Source: Bacteroidales bacterium (GTDB taxonomy: Bacteria > Bacteroidota > Bacteroidia > Bacteroidales > Lentimicrobiaceae). Taken from it: a stretch of DNA of 64,000 nt. The notes under the pieces were generated by a model. That model saw only the letters and a program-made list of their open reading frames with translations, was not told where the DNA came from and did no database searches. The translations under genes were made by a program, and so were the position numbers. Shown piece by piece: positions 46,621-55,444 of this stretch. Where the stretch lies: assembly GCA_016709025.1 (NCBI GenBank), contig JADJEQ010000024.1, forward strand, positions 31,713-95,712, in the 5' to 3' direction. Each line of letters begins with the position of its first letter. Position 1 is the stretch's first letter.

Positions 46621-46625
46621 CGCGA

Positions 46626-47057
46626 TTATTCATGCCGATAGTGACTATTTATACACTTTATTTTTCCGGTTTGCCAATGTTCCCTGTAAGTCTGTATTGA
46701 AGATATAATAAGCGAAATCAGCCAGCATAGCCGGGTAATGGTAAATGCTGTGTTTTTCTGTATTGATATTCCGGTCAACCGCTTAAGGGTATATTGGGCA
46801 TAGGTTTCAGGAAGGTTAGTTTCCCCAAGCTTTCTTAGTATCTGGTAATGCCAGTCGGTGAGGATACAATTCGCAAGTCCGTTTGCATGTGCGAAAATCA
46901 GCCAGGAACTGCCGGTAACCAATACAACAGAAAGGTGCAGTAACCGCAAACGGGGCATAAGCCATCCGAATACAATAAAAAGCATCAGAGCTATATGGGA
47001 AAAATCGAGGACTAAATCCACGAACTGCAAAAAACCGGTTGAATCTAAAATTACCAT
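46626..47057 (-). CDS. DUF2784-like membrane protein
   Basis: 143 aa from ATG 47057 (the ORF extends to 47087). Three hydrophobic segments; LVLDFSHIALMLFIVFGWLMPRLRLLHL and the following HANGLANCILTDWHYQILRKLGE fit the DUF2784 pattern, in which a W/L-rich second helix is followed by a conserved C-x-LT-W-E/H-x2-LR motif. The function of the family is unknown. The gene's 5' end is duplicated at 47189-47264. Confidence 0.65.
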   Translation of the reverse strand: MVILDSTGFLQFVDLVLDFSHIALMLFIVFGWLMPRLRLLHLSVVLVTGSSWLIFAHANGLANCILTDWHYQILRKLGETNLPETYAQYTLKRLTGISIQKNTAFTITRLCWLISLIISSIQTYREHWQTGKIKCINSHYRHE

Positions 47058-47188
47058 TTCAAAAGAGCGGGATGTTCTGAGGATCAATCAATAAATATGA
47101 GCATATAACAGAATGTTTTAGTTAAAAGTCCAATGTGTATAGGCCGGGGCAAGCGTCAGAAGATAAGACGCGCGCAAGCCTGGGAATG

Positions 47189-47264
47189 TCGAGGACTAAA
47201 TCCACGATCAGTAAAGAAAAGGTTGAATTTAAAACTAACATTTTTAAAAAACCGGATGTTCTGA
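47189..47264 (-). pseudogene. Truncated second copy of the DUF2784-like gene start
   Basis: These 76 bases align without a gap in length to 47005-47080, which covers the start region of the intact gene. On the minus strand they read MLVLNSTFSLLIVDLVLD against MVILDSTGFLQFVDLVLD, then lose similarity. It is a 5' remnant left by a segmental duplication, with the 46420-46620 fragments as the other trace. Confidence 0.75.
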
Positions 47265-47365
47265 CCAAAATATAACTTCAGCCTGAAACCTCAGACCATT
47301 TAGCGTGATAAGGTTTTGTTATTAAAGTTTATTGCATAAACAGGCTATTAGCAAAAAGACTGTGT

Positions 47366-48238
47366 CTAATTGTTTTTAATTGCGAGAACCCTCCGGTATA
47401 TCGATCCCAGGTAATTCGTCATGGTGATATACCGGTTGGCCGCCGGGGCAATCAGCACTTTGCCCGTTCCGGTAAAGGTGTTGACAATGCCTTCGCCGGA
47501 GGTAAAGGATGAAAATAGTCCTTTGCTGGCTTTATTCACGGTAAATTCAATACCAGCAGTGCGTGCTACAGCGAAAGAACCGTCGACAACCAGGCGGTCA
47601 TTTACCAGATTTATCTCCTCCAATGGTCCGTTAGAAACAATGATTAGTTTTCCGGATCCCGATACCTGGGTCTGGAAGAAGCCCTCACCGGAGAAAAAGC
47701 CGCTGATGGCCTTATTTGTCCACATCCCGATTTCAAGACCCATCTCCGATGCATAATACGCACCTTTATCAAGTATCCAGGTTTCATTGTTGAGTTCCAT
47801 GATGGTGAACTCCCCAAAGCTTGGTTCCAGGAAGACAGTACCTGTGCCACTTATGGTTGGCTTGAAAGCAGTTTCCTTTGTAACCATTGATTTAAGCAAT
47901 CCGCCGGCCGAAGGCATTTTCGACTCCAGTTGTAAATTGCCCTGCATATAGTACATAGCCCCTGATTCGCAGCGGACCATGGAATTCTGCATTTCGATCT
48001 TCACCATCTTCAGCATTTGTTTTTCTTCAATACTGAATTTAACAAAGCCGGGCATTACCGGAGGCTGCGGTGGGGGAGCCTGATAAACAGGAGGAGGTGG
48101 AGCCTGCTGTGGAGGAGGAGGAGTATATACAGGAGCTGCAGGCGGTGGAGGCACTGCCCCTGCCTGACGGGCACCGCATTCATGACAAAAAACCGCACCA
48201 TCTTTAAGTTGGGTGCCACAATTTCCGCAAAAGGCCAT
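47366..48238 (-). CDS. AIM24-family protein with N-terminal zinc ribbon
   Basis: 290 aa. Zinc ribbon C4-x2-C7-x10-C18-x2-C21, a Pro-rich linker (29-63), then an AIM24/TIGR00266 beta-helical trefoil-like domain (about 68-285: GAMYYMQGNLQLESKM, SGTGTVFLEPSFGEF, FQTQVSGSGKLII, GEGIVNTFTGTGKVLI). AIM24 proteins occur in bacteria, and a mitochondrial member shapes the inner membrane; their biochemical role is uncertain. No membrane helix here. Adjacent zinc-ribbon membrane proteins suggest a shared complex (inference). A decayed C-terminal copy lies at 46420-46500. Confidence 0.88.
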   Translation of the reverse strand: MAFCGNCGTQLKDGAVFCHECGARQAGAVPPPPAAPVYTPPPPQQAPPPPVYQAPPPQPPVMPGFVKFSIEEKQMLKMVKIEMQNSMVRCESGAMYYMQGNLQLESKMPSAGGLLKSMVTKETAFKPTISGTGTVFLEPSFGEFTIMELNNETWILDKGAYYASEMGLEIGMWTNKAISGFFSGEGFFQTQVSGSGKLIIVSNGPLEEINLVNDRLVVDGSFAVARTAGIEFTVNKASKGLFSSFTSGEGIVNTFTGTGKVLIAPAANRYITMTNYLGSIYRRVLAIKNN

Positions 48239-48277
48239 AATGTTAGTTTTTGGGTTTTATAATTTTATTTTCAAATC

Positions 48278-48468
48278 TTGAGTCCACTCCGAAAACTTTT
48301 TCTTTTGACACCAAAGCACAAAGCCACTAACCTGTCTGTCTGAGGCAATCAGGCAGGAACTCACCAATTTTATTTTATTGACATACAATATTTTGTGAAA
48401 CCTGCAGGATTGGTGTCTTGGAGTATTGGTGTCAAATCTACTTTTTCGACATTTCGGAGCAAGCTCAA
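48278..48468. repeat. TIR-bounded repeat element, copy 2
   Basis: 191 bp with ends TTGAGTCCACTCCGAAAA (from 48278) and TTTCGGAGCAAGCTCAA (to 48468), matching the ends of copies 1 and 3. Inside are a TGACACCAAA ... TTGGTGTCA inverted pair and the REP-like palindrome at 48328-48354. It lies ten bases after the ancestral stop of the 48478 gene. Confidence 0.7.
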
Positions 48469-48477
48469 TCTTCATGT

Positions 48478-49309
48478 TTAAAGCGCATTCCCGCAATTCC
48501 TGCAGAATTTTTGTTCCGGGGTGATTGCACCTCCGCATTTGCAGCAAAATCCAATAGTGGCTGCAGGCTCGTACAAAAGGCTCCAGTCCAAGTTTTGCCA
48601 CCAGTGCAGGAACTTCAGATAATTTGTCAGTTGGAACAGGCACCCTTACCTGATCTTCACTCATTCCCGTTCGACTGGGATAAACAACCGTGAATGTCAG
48701 AATTGCAGGAATGGTGGATGTATCGAGTTCAGAACCGCTGAGGCTTGCGCCCATGCTTCCCCAGTTTGAAAAAGAACCGCCAACATACAGTGCGTTCTCC
48801 CCAATCATAACCAGTGGAGGGCTTTTCCGCTTACGGCGACTCCGCATCAATGGGAATGTAAACGCAGGCAGGCTCAGAAACGCGATCAACCCTGCAATAA
48901 TGATCATAAACAGGAAGTCTTTAAATGCGATGGTAAGAACAACTCCGATTACCAGTGATATTACCGCAATTAAAAAAAATGTGGATTTGCTGAGGCCTTT
49001 GTCTGCGGCAAGATCCAGTGCAAGATAAGATTTCCATTCTTCATCGCTCAGCATCCAGGCTACCAGGAAATTATCTTCGTTCAGCATTTTATCAAGTCTC
49101 CGGGCTCTTGGAATATAAAAAGCAAGGGTTATTAACCCGGAAACAACCAGCATTCCGCAAACGGTAATGATGGCAAAACCACCATCCATGCCGTCAATCC
49201 CGGCCAGTCCGGGTATAAAGCAGGCAGCAAAAAAGAGGATGGTGAGAAAGACCCACACCCGCACTACCTTCCACTGGTTGTTTACTGGTTTGGAGATCTG
49301 TTCAGGCAT
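48478..49309 (-). CDS. Four-helix membrane protein with C-terminal zinc ribbon (frameshifted)
   Basis: The frame from ATG 49309 encodes four transmembrane helices (about 18-36, 42-66, 108-127, 129-151), a basic RSRRKRK stretch and a beta domain (PPLVMIGENALYVGG), to KLGLEP near 48580. There the frame slips: the minus-strand run TTTT (48578-48575) is one T too long. With three T it reads EPLYEPAATIGFCCKCG and ends in an intact ribbon CKCGGAITPEQKFCRNCG, stop at 48478, 276 aa. As given, the frame instead runs through the repeat element to 48257. The ribbon is clearly the true end. It may be a sequence error or a real mutation. Confidence 0.8.
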
Positions 49310-49381
49310 ATGCTGGTGTTATTGTGTAAAATGACGATTCGAACAAAAAGGAAGTTCCCTCACTTATCGGATGTTTACTTC

Positions 49382-49448
49382 TTAATTTACTTTACTTTTT
49401 ACCCGCCTAAAAGCGGCGGGCAGGCTTTTTACTTTAGACTTTTTACTT
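49382..49448. repeat. Palindromic repeat with TTTACTTT tracts, copy 1
   Basis: CCCGCCTAAAAGCGGCGGG flanked by TTTACTTTTTAC and CTTTTTACTTTAGAC. The same unit lies inverted at 53466-53551, so the two bracket 49.4-53.5 kb. The hairpin just after the stop at 49453 may also serve as a terminator. Confidence 0.7.
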
Positions 49449-49452
49449 GATA

Positions 49453-51000
49453 CTATTCGGCTTCATATCCTTCGATCACTACAAATCCTTTTTGACCTGA
49501 CTGCCCGTTGTACGACCAGGACTTTTCGTCGGAAACCTCTACTTTGTATGTGCCCTCCTCCAATCGTTGGTTGAGTTCGCAAACCCATTTCGCGTTTGGT
49601 GTTCCATCATCACCGGATACACCACTTGCCTGCCAGGGCCCGAAAGTCTCTTTCTTTTTCTGCAATGAAATAGTGCCGGGTTGTGCCCCTTTACCCCAGT
49701 TGTAATGATAAGTCGTAATTTTCGTTATGATAAAGGCCTGATCAAGCTTTAATTTACTGGCAAACAAAGGACCACTTTTTACCTCATTGTCGTTGTATAT
49801 ACTTAAAATAGTCCGACCTGTTTTTGACCCGGCAGGCTTGATTTTGACTTTCAAAGGCTGGTTGTTCTGGGCAGGTTCCTGGTTTTGGGGTTCAGGCTTT
49901 TTGGGTTCGGTAGCCTGTTTTTTAGGAGTGGTTTTTTTGGAAGTCGCCTGTTTGGTCTGGGCAGGTTTCTGAGGCTCAGCTACCGGGACTTCTGTGACTG
50001 CTTGTTGGGTAAGCGTTGAAGTATCGGCTGTTTCCGGTTCAGCGACTACTATTGATTCCTGTTGTATCGCCATTGCAGTAGAGTCGGCAACAGGTGTTGC
50101 AGGGGTCTTTAAAAACTTATCGTAGGCAAACCATCCACCCGCGCCAATGACCGCCAGTGCCAGAATCCCGAGAAGGACAATCATTACACCCTTTTTCTTT
50201 TTGGCAGTCTGGGCTGGAGCTTGATTTGCAGCGGCAGCAACATAGGTTCCTGATGTTTGTTTTGCAACCGGAGGCACCGGAGGAACAACAATAACCGGGT
50301 CTGATTTAGCAGGTTGTATTTCGGGCACAGGGACAACAGGTATTTCAGCCTGAACATCGGTTCTGAATCCGCATTCCTGGCAGAAAACATCCCCGGTAAC
50401 CATGGAAACTCCGCAGTTGGGGCAGAATTGTTTAACCTCCGGAGCGGGTTTTACCTCTTTTTCAACAGCTAATACCGGTATAATATCCTGTGCAACATTC
50501 ACAGGTTGTGATGGTTGAATAGTTTCGGATGGAACAGGTTCTGTTGCAGCGCTGTTAAATCCACATTCCTGGCAGAATACATCACCGGCAATCATAGAAG
50601 CGCCACAATTGGAGCAGAATTGTTTTTCGCCGGCAATTTCAGGAGGTTCTGCTTCACCATGTTCTGCAGGCCCCAGTTCTTCAGCCATGATTTCCAGGGA
50701 AGGTGTAATTAATTCTTCTGCCACAACCGGTGTTGCGGAAGCAGAGTCGAAACCACATTCCTGGCAGAAACGCTCTTCTTCCAGCATTCCGGAGCTACAT
50801 TTCGGGCAGGTTTTAAAAGGTTCAGATCCGGTGATTTCTTCAAAAACTTCAGGTACGGGAGCCAAAGCTTCATCATTCACATTTGCTACTGCAGGAGTTT
50901 CGGGTTCAGCAACTTCATAACCTTTGGTATCGCAACCGCATTCCTGGCAAAATCTTGAACCAGGCTCAAGGGTTGTACCACATTGGGGGCAGAATTTCAT
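49453..51000 (-). CDS. Membrane protein with four zinc ribbons
   Basis: 515 aa. Four ribbons, each ending FCQECG, at residues 4-21, 65-82, 129-146 and 193-210, separated by acidic Pro/Glu/Val linkers. Then come AKKKK, one transmembrane helix (271-292), a Thr/Pro/Gln/Lys-rich low-complexity stretch (about 330-385) and a C-terminal beta domain (about 405-512, ending EGTYKVEVSDEKSWSYNGQ). The C-terminal domain resembles those bacterial domains described as DUF2914-like, but I am not sure. The ribbons would face the cytoplasm and the beta domain the periplasm. The ribbon array suggests repeated binding of a partner. Confidence 0.85.
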   Translation of the reverse strand: MKFCPQCGTTLEPGSRFCQECGCDTKGYEVAEPETPAVANVNDEALAPVPEVFEEITGSEPFKTCPKCSSGMLEEERFCQECGFDSASATPVVAEELITPSLEIMAEELGPAEHGEAEPPEIAGEKQFCSNCGASMIAGDVFCQECGFNSAATEPVPSETIQPSQPVNVAQDIIPVLAVEKEVKPAPEVKQFCPNCGVSMVTGDVFCQECGFRTDVQAEIPVVPVPEIQPAKSDPVIVVPPVPPVAKQTSGTYVAAAANQAPAQTAKKKKGVMIVLLGILALAVIGAGGWFAYDKFLKTPATPVADSTAMAIQQESIVVAEPETADTSTLTQQAVTEVPVAEPQKPAQTKQATSKKTTPKKQATEPKKPEPQNQEPAQNNQPLKVKIKPAGSKTGRTILSIYNDNEVKSGPLFASKLKLDQAFIITKITTYHYNWGKGAQPGTISLQKKKETFGPWQASGVSGDDGTPNAKWVCELNQRLEEGTYKVEVSDEKSWSYNGQSGQKGFVVIEGYEAE

Positions 51001-51091
51001 GGGATGAATTTTTGTGTTTGATTACTCAATTTCAGACTTTTCTAAATTCTGGTTTAGAAAACAGATCAATCAGGTAAAAATTAGTCGCGAA

Positions 51092-51883
51092 CTACATCCC
51101 ACCATACATAAAGCTGCTGAATAATGTTTTTATGAATATTAAAGCTAAAACAGCAGCAACAATGAAGTAAATGGCAATCAGAATTATAATAGAAATAATT
51201 GCATATCCGGTAGCTTTTTCTGAAGGAGTTTTCTTAAGTATTGGAAGGCCAATGATAAAAAGGTATATCATATATGCAAATCCTGCCAGGGATGCTATAA
51301 TATTAAGTCCTGGTACAATACCTAGAATTGATGCAATCCAACCGGGGGTATAGGCGTAGCAAACGAATTGGAATGACCGGTCAAAGTTTTTCTCCGATTC
51401 AAATGAAGGGGCCAGTGCGTCAACAATAAAAGCAGTTAAAAAGACAACAACAATCGTTGAAATGAAACTGACAACAGCCTGGACAATAGCATAAGTAATT
51501 GTTGTATAAGAAGATAAGAATCCAAAAGTTATAAATGAAACTATTGCCGGTATCAATGCAAGAATTAGCACATAGCCCAGAAGTAGTTTCATTTTATCTG
51601 GTTTTTCATTTGCAATAACCAGCCATTCCTGTTTTGGTTTGACAATCATATTGATGACCCTTTGTATCAGGTTGGTTTTTCCTGTGACGGCTTCAGAAAA
51701 AGCACTGCCGGCTTCCCGGGCCTGGTTGTAAACGGGTTGCTGTTGCTGGTAAGCGGGTGGAGGTGGAGGAGGAGGCGTAGGCTGAACCGGTGGAGGAGTT
51801 ACTGCAACAATGGGGGTTCCGCAGGCTGCACAGAATTTTGCTTCTGGTTTAAGCTCCGCTCCGCAACTTGTACAAAATTTCAT
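51092..51883 (-). CDS. Yip1-like membrane protein with N-terminal zinc ribbon
   Basis: 263 aa. Ribbon C4-x2-C7-x10-C18-x2-C21, a Pro/Gln-rich linker (28-55), then a Yip1/YIF1-type domain with five transmembrane helices, starting with the family's IVKPKQEW motif and including FDRSFQFVCYAYTPGWIASILGIVPGL. Bacterial Yip1 proteins have no established function; eukaryotic relatives act in vesicle traffic. It is transcribed in the same direction as the four-ribbon protein (92 bases downstream). Confidence 0.9.
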   Translation of the reverse strand: MKFCTSCGAELKPEAKFCAACGTPIVAVTPPPVQPTPPPPPPPAYQQQQPVYNQAREAGSAFSEAVTGKTNLIQRVINMIVKPKQEWLVIANEKPDKMKLLLGYVLILALIPAIVSFITFGFLSSYTTITYAIVQAVVSFISTIVVVFLTAFIVDALAPSFESEKNFDRSFQFVCYAYTPGWIASILGIVPGLNIIASLAGFAYMIYLFIIGLPILKKTPSEKATGYAIISIIILIAIYFIVAAVLALIFIKTLFSSFMYGGM

Positions 51884-52394
<511 letters not shown>

Positions 52395-52691
52395 TCACTG
52401 CCAGTCAATTTCCCCGCTACCATAGCAGATTTCACTCTGCTCATCGTAAACCACACCGAACTGACCGGCCGCAATCCCTGAAACAGGAAGTTCGGATTCG
52501 ATGACAACCTGCCCGTTGATCACCTGCAGGGTTCCTTTGGTAAAGTCGGGGGTATGCCTGATTTTAAAAGTGATGGGTTGAGGAGATTCAAGGGTTTGCC
52601 AGGGATTGCCCGAAATAAAATGAAACCCGCTCAGGCGAATGGTATTGCTGTATTGGGTAAGCGGATCGTACCCGTTTGATACATAAATCAC
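52395..52691 (-). CDS. mnmA: tRNA 2-thiouridylase MnmA, C-terminal part (frameshift fragment)
   Basis: The frame opens with NVIYVSNGYDPL and ends SEICYGSGEIDWQ; it is the C-terminal beta-barrel that contacts the tRNA acceptor stem (PITFKIRHTPDF, AAGQFGVVYDEQ). It continues the MnmA fragment encoded at 52588..53466 once one A is removed from the run at 52707-52710. It has no start of its own and should be read with that gene. Confidence 0.85.
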   Translation of the reverse strand: MIYVSNGYDPLTQYSNTIRLSGFHFISGNPWQTLESPQPITFKIRHTPDFTKGTLQVINGQVVIESELPVSGIAAGQFGVVYDEQSEICYGSGEIDWQ

Positions 52692-53466
52692 ATTCTCTTC
52701 CGTATCTTTTCTTCACCACGAACCACGGGCCCTGGCTCAGTCCCAGTCCTTTGCGCTGCCCAATGGTGTGAAACCAGAAGCCGTTGTGCCTGCCAAGGAT
52801 TTTACCGGTTTCAAGCTCAACAATGTTGCCCTCTTTTTCACCGACATATCTGCGCAGAAAGTCATTGTAGTTTACCTTTCCAAGGAAACAGATACCCTGG
52901 CTATCCTTGCGGCCGGCACTGGGCAGGTGGACTTCGTTGGCAAGTTTCCTTACTTCGGCCTTGTGCAGTCCACCAATCGGAAACATCAGTTTCTGCAATT
53001 GCGGATAGGTAATCTGGGCAAGAAAGTCGGTCTGATCTTTGAATTTATCTTTTGCGGTGGTCAGGTATTTGGTTCCGCCTATTTCGGCAGTTGAAGCATA
53101 GTGGCCGGTTGCCAGGAAGTCGAAATCTTTGCCGTACTTATCGTTGAAACTCCCGAATTTGATCAGGCGGTTGCACATCACATCAGGGTTAGGCGTCAAA
53201 CCTTTCTTTACTGCATCGAGGGTATAGGCCACCACACTGTCCCAATATTCCTCCTGCAGGGTAACAATTTCAAGTTTGAGGCCGTATTTTTTCGAGAGCC
53301 AGGTGGTGATTTCAATATCTTCTTCCGAAGGGCAATCCAGGAAACCCTCCTTATCCTTCATCCCGATCAGGATGTAAAAAATGGTGGGTTCGTGCCCCTG
53401 TTCCTTCAGCAGGTGGAGCATCACGGAGCTGTCAACTCCGCCGGATACGAGTGCGGCGATTTGCAT
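52588..53466 (-). CDS. mnmA: tRNA 2-thiouridylase MnmA, N-terminal and catalytic part (frameshifted)
   Basis: MnmA makes the 2-thio group at U34 of tRNA Lys, Glu and Gln. PP-loop SGGVDSS (8-14), catalytic C98 (MCNRLIKFG) and C193 (SQGICFLG) are intact. After GPWFVVKK the frame slips in AAAA (plus-strand TTTT 52707-52710). With three A it reads VVKKDTEENVIYVS into the 52395..52691 frame, giving a normal 356-aa protein (52395..53466). Loss of mnmA is costly to cells, so an extra base in the sequence is a likelier explanation than a pseudogene. The bases beyond the slip (to 52588) are out of frame. Confidence 0.92.
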   Translation of the reverse strand: MQIAALVSGGVDSSVMLHLLKEQGHEPTIFYILIGMKDKEGFLDCPSEEDIEITTWLSKKYGLKLEIVTLQEEYWDSVVAYTLDAVKKGLTPNPDVMCNRLIKFGSFNDKYGKDFDFLATGHYASTAEIGGTKYLTTAKDKFKDQTDFLAQITYPQLQKLMFPIGGLHKAEVRKLANEVHLPSAGRKDSQGICFLGKVNYNDFLRRYVGEKEGNIVELETGKILGRHNGFWFHTIGQRKGLGLSQGPWFVVKKRYGRECDLCIKRVRSAYPIQQYHSPERVSFYFGQSLANP

Positions 53467-53551
53467 TAAAGTAAAAAGTCTAAAGTAAAAAGTCTAAAGT
53501 AAAGTAAAAAGTAAAAAGCCTGCCCGCCGCTTTTAGGCGGGTAAAAAGTAA
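53466..53551. repeat. Palindromic repeat with AAAGTCT tracts, copy 2
   Basis: Several AGTAAAAAGTCTAA-type units are followed by CCTGCCCGCCGCTTTTAGGC and GGGTAAAAAGTAAA. This is the reverse complement of 49382-49448. It lies immediately upstream of the mnmA start and may influence its transcription. Confidence 0.7.
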
Positions 53552-53812
53552 ATCCGTTTTCAGAAGTCAGGTAAACCATTTTCTGAAAATCAGCGGAAAC
53601 CGGCTGCAAAATTACATTAAAATGACCTTATTTAAACGAGAGGGACAGTTATGATCCGGCAGTGAAATTCTGGCAGCAGGTGCACTACCTGCCGATTGTT
53701 GGTTCCTGACATTTTTTCAGTCATTGATAATCTGCTAAAATTCATGGAAAATATCGAGGGTCGATATATGAATGTATTTTCATACATTAGCCACGCTATT
53801 TCTATTATAGGT

Positions 53813-55444
53813 ATGAAACAAATAAAGCAATATTTGTGTCTGTTATTTATTTTTATCAATATTACATTATTTTCCCAGGAATATGGCTACAAACACTACA
53901 CCATACAGGATGGGTTGGTGCAATCGCAGGTTTGGAAAATTTTTCAGGATAGTAAGGGCTTTATATGGATAGGTACCAAAGGTGGTGCAAGCCGGTTTGA
54001 TGGGGTTTCGTTTGTAAACTTTACCATTAAGGACGGGCTTTTCAATAATATAATTTTGTTCTTTACGGAAGATCATAAGGGAGTTGTCTGGTTGGCAACT
54101 GTAGAGGGATTGGTAAGTATTGACGGGAATAAGGTAACAGCCTATCCCACTGAACATTTCAGAAAATACCGCGGATTATTTGCCGTATATGAAGAAGAAG
54201 CCGACAAATTAATAATTGTATATGTTAACGAAAAAAACCAGGTGGTTTTTACACAATTTTCCAGGGGGAATTATACAGATGTAACTACTTTATTCCCGGC
54301 CGTTGATCTGGAATACCCGGACGCTCCGGCATATGAAGGGATATATGATATTGAAAACCAGACTTTCTGGCTTGCGGCCAGACCATATGGACTATATAAA
54401 ATTTCAGGGGGGAAGACAGAGCGACTGCAGATTGATATTCAGGATCTTCGTGGGTTAACAAAAGGCAGTGACAACAAATTATACATTATTGCCAACGATT
54501 CAGCCTTTATTATTGCCAATGATTCTGTCAGGTATTTATTTTCAGATAATAACCTTTGTGAGAAATACATTTTAAAAACATTTGCAATTGATAAGGAGGG
54601 GAACGTTTATTTTTATGATACACCCCCGGGGCGGCTCAATATATTCAACGAGCATGAAATTATCAGTGATCATTTTGATTTTAAAAACATTGGTACACTG
54701 TTTATTGACAGGGAAGACAATTTATGGGTTGGAACGGAGTCAGGACTTTATCGACGTTATTCAAATGCGTTTATCAATTTTATCCCTGGCAAATGCGGTA
54801 TTGGAAATCTTATCTGGAGTATTGCTGAAGATAAATTTCACAGGATGTGGTTTGCTGCTTATAATGAGGGATTGCACTATTGGGACGGTGGTGAATTTCA
54901 TAAGGGTACAGGCTATCAAAAATTTACAGGTAAGAAATACTGTAAGTATTATATGGGAAGCCTGATTGACCATGATCAAAATATTCTTTTTCCTATCACC
55001 AGTATCGGAGGATTAAAGTATGACGGACTTGGTTTCTCACAAATTTTCATTGATATACCGGATATAACGACTTTGTTTTTCTACGAAGACCCGGATAATT
55101 ACGATTTATATGCCGGAACAAATATTGGGCTATACCGGATTTCAAAAAGGACGGGGTTCAAAATCTCAATATTCGACCCGGCAATGGGAAAAGCAGATTT
55201 GCTGTCAGTATTATCAAAGATAAATATAAAAGGATTTGGTTTGGCGGCTTTAATGGAATTACAATTCTGCAGGGTGAACAGAAAATACACCTGCCAACGA
55301 AGGAATTTCCGTTTAAAAGAGGGGCAAACGCCATGCTGCTGGACGTCAGACAGCAGTTGTGGATTGGAAATGCGGAGGGACTGTTTACTTACGATTATAA
55401 GGAGTTCAAGCAGATCAGCCATCCCGGCATTAATTCTATGGTGA
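53813..55444 (+). CDS. Two-component sensor, beta-propeller part (frameshifted)
   Basis: The start is ATG 53813 with a signal peptide (MKQIKQYLCLLFIFINITLFSQ); the longer reading from 53696 lacks one. The frame encodes periplasmic Reg_prop repeats (GLVQSQVWKIFQDSKGFIWIGTKGGASRFDG, DNLWVGTESGLYRR) that build a ligand-sensing propeller. Near 55210 the frame slips: GTATTATC lacks one base, and with it the chain continues KDKYKRIWFGGFNGITIL into the kinase part at 55333..56805. The corrected gene, 53813..56805, is 997 aa. The last 75 residues before 55444 are out-of-frame. Confidence 0.85.
   Translation: MKQIKQYLCLLFIFINITLFSQEYGYKHYTIQDGLVQSQVWKIFQDSKGFIWIGTKGGASRFDGVSFVNFTIKDGLFNNIILFFTEDHKGVVWLATVEGLVSIDGNKVTAYPTEHFRKYRGLFAVYEEEADKLIIVYVNEKNQVVFTQFSRGNYTDVTTLFPAVDLEYPDAPAYEGIYDIENQTFWLAARPYGLYKISGGKTERLQIDIQDLRGLTKGSDNKLYIIANDSAFIIANDSVRYLFSDNNLCEKYILKTFAIDKEGNVYFYDTPPGRLNIFNEHEIISDHFDFKNIGTLFIDREDNLWVGTESGLYRRYSNAFINFIPGKCGIGNLIWSIAEDKFHRMWFAAYNEGLHYWDGGEFHKGTGYQKFTGKKYCKYYMGSLIDHDQNILFPITSIGGLKYDGLGFSQIFIDIPDITTLFFYEDPDNYDLYAGTNIGLYRISKRTGFKISIFDPAMGKADLLSVLSKINIKGFGLAALMELQFCRVNRKYTCQRRNFRLKEGQTPCCWTSDSSCGLEMRRDCLLTIIRSSSRSAIPALILW

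Noticed and set aside
46457..46708. Plus-strand 83-codon frame
   Set aside because: The opposite strand carries recognisable remnants of two neighbouring genes, so this frame is their antisense shadow.
48257..48477. C-terminal extension of the four-helix ribbon protein as read
   Set aside because: It is out-of-frame translation and a repeat element; the true end is the ribbon at 48478.
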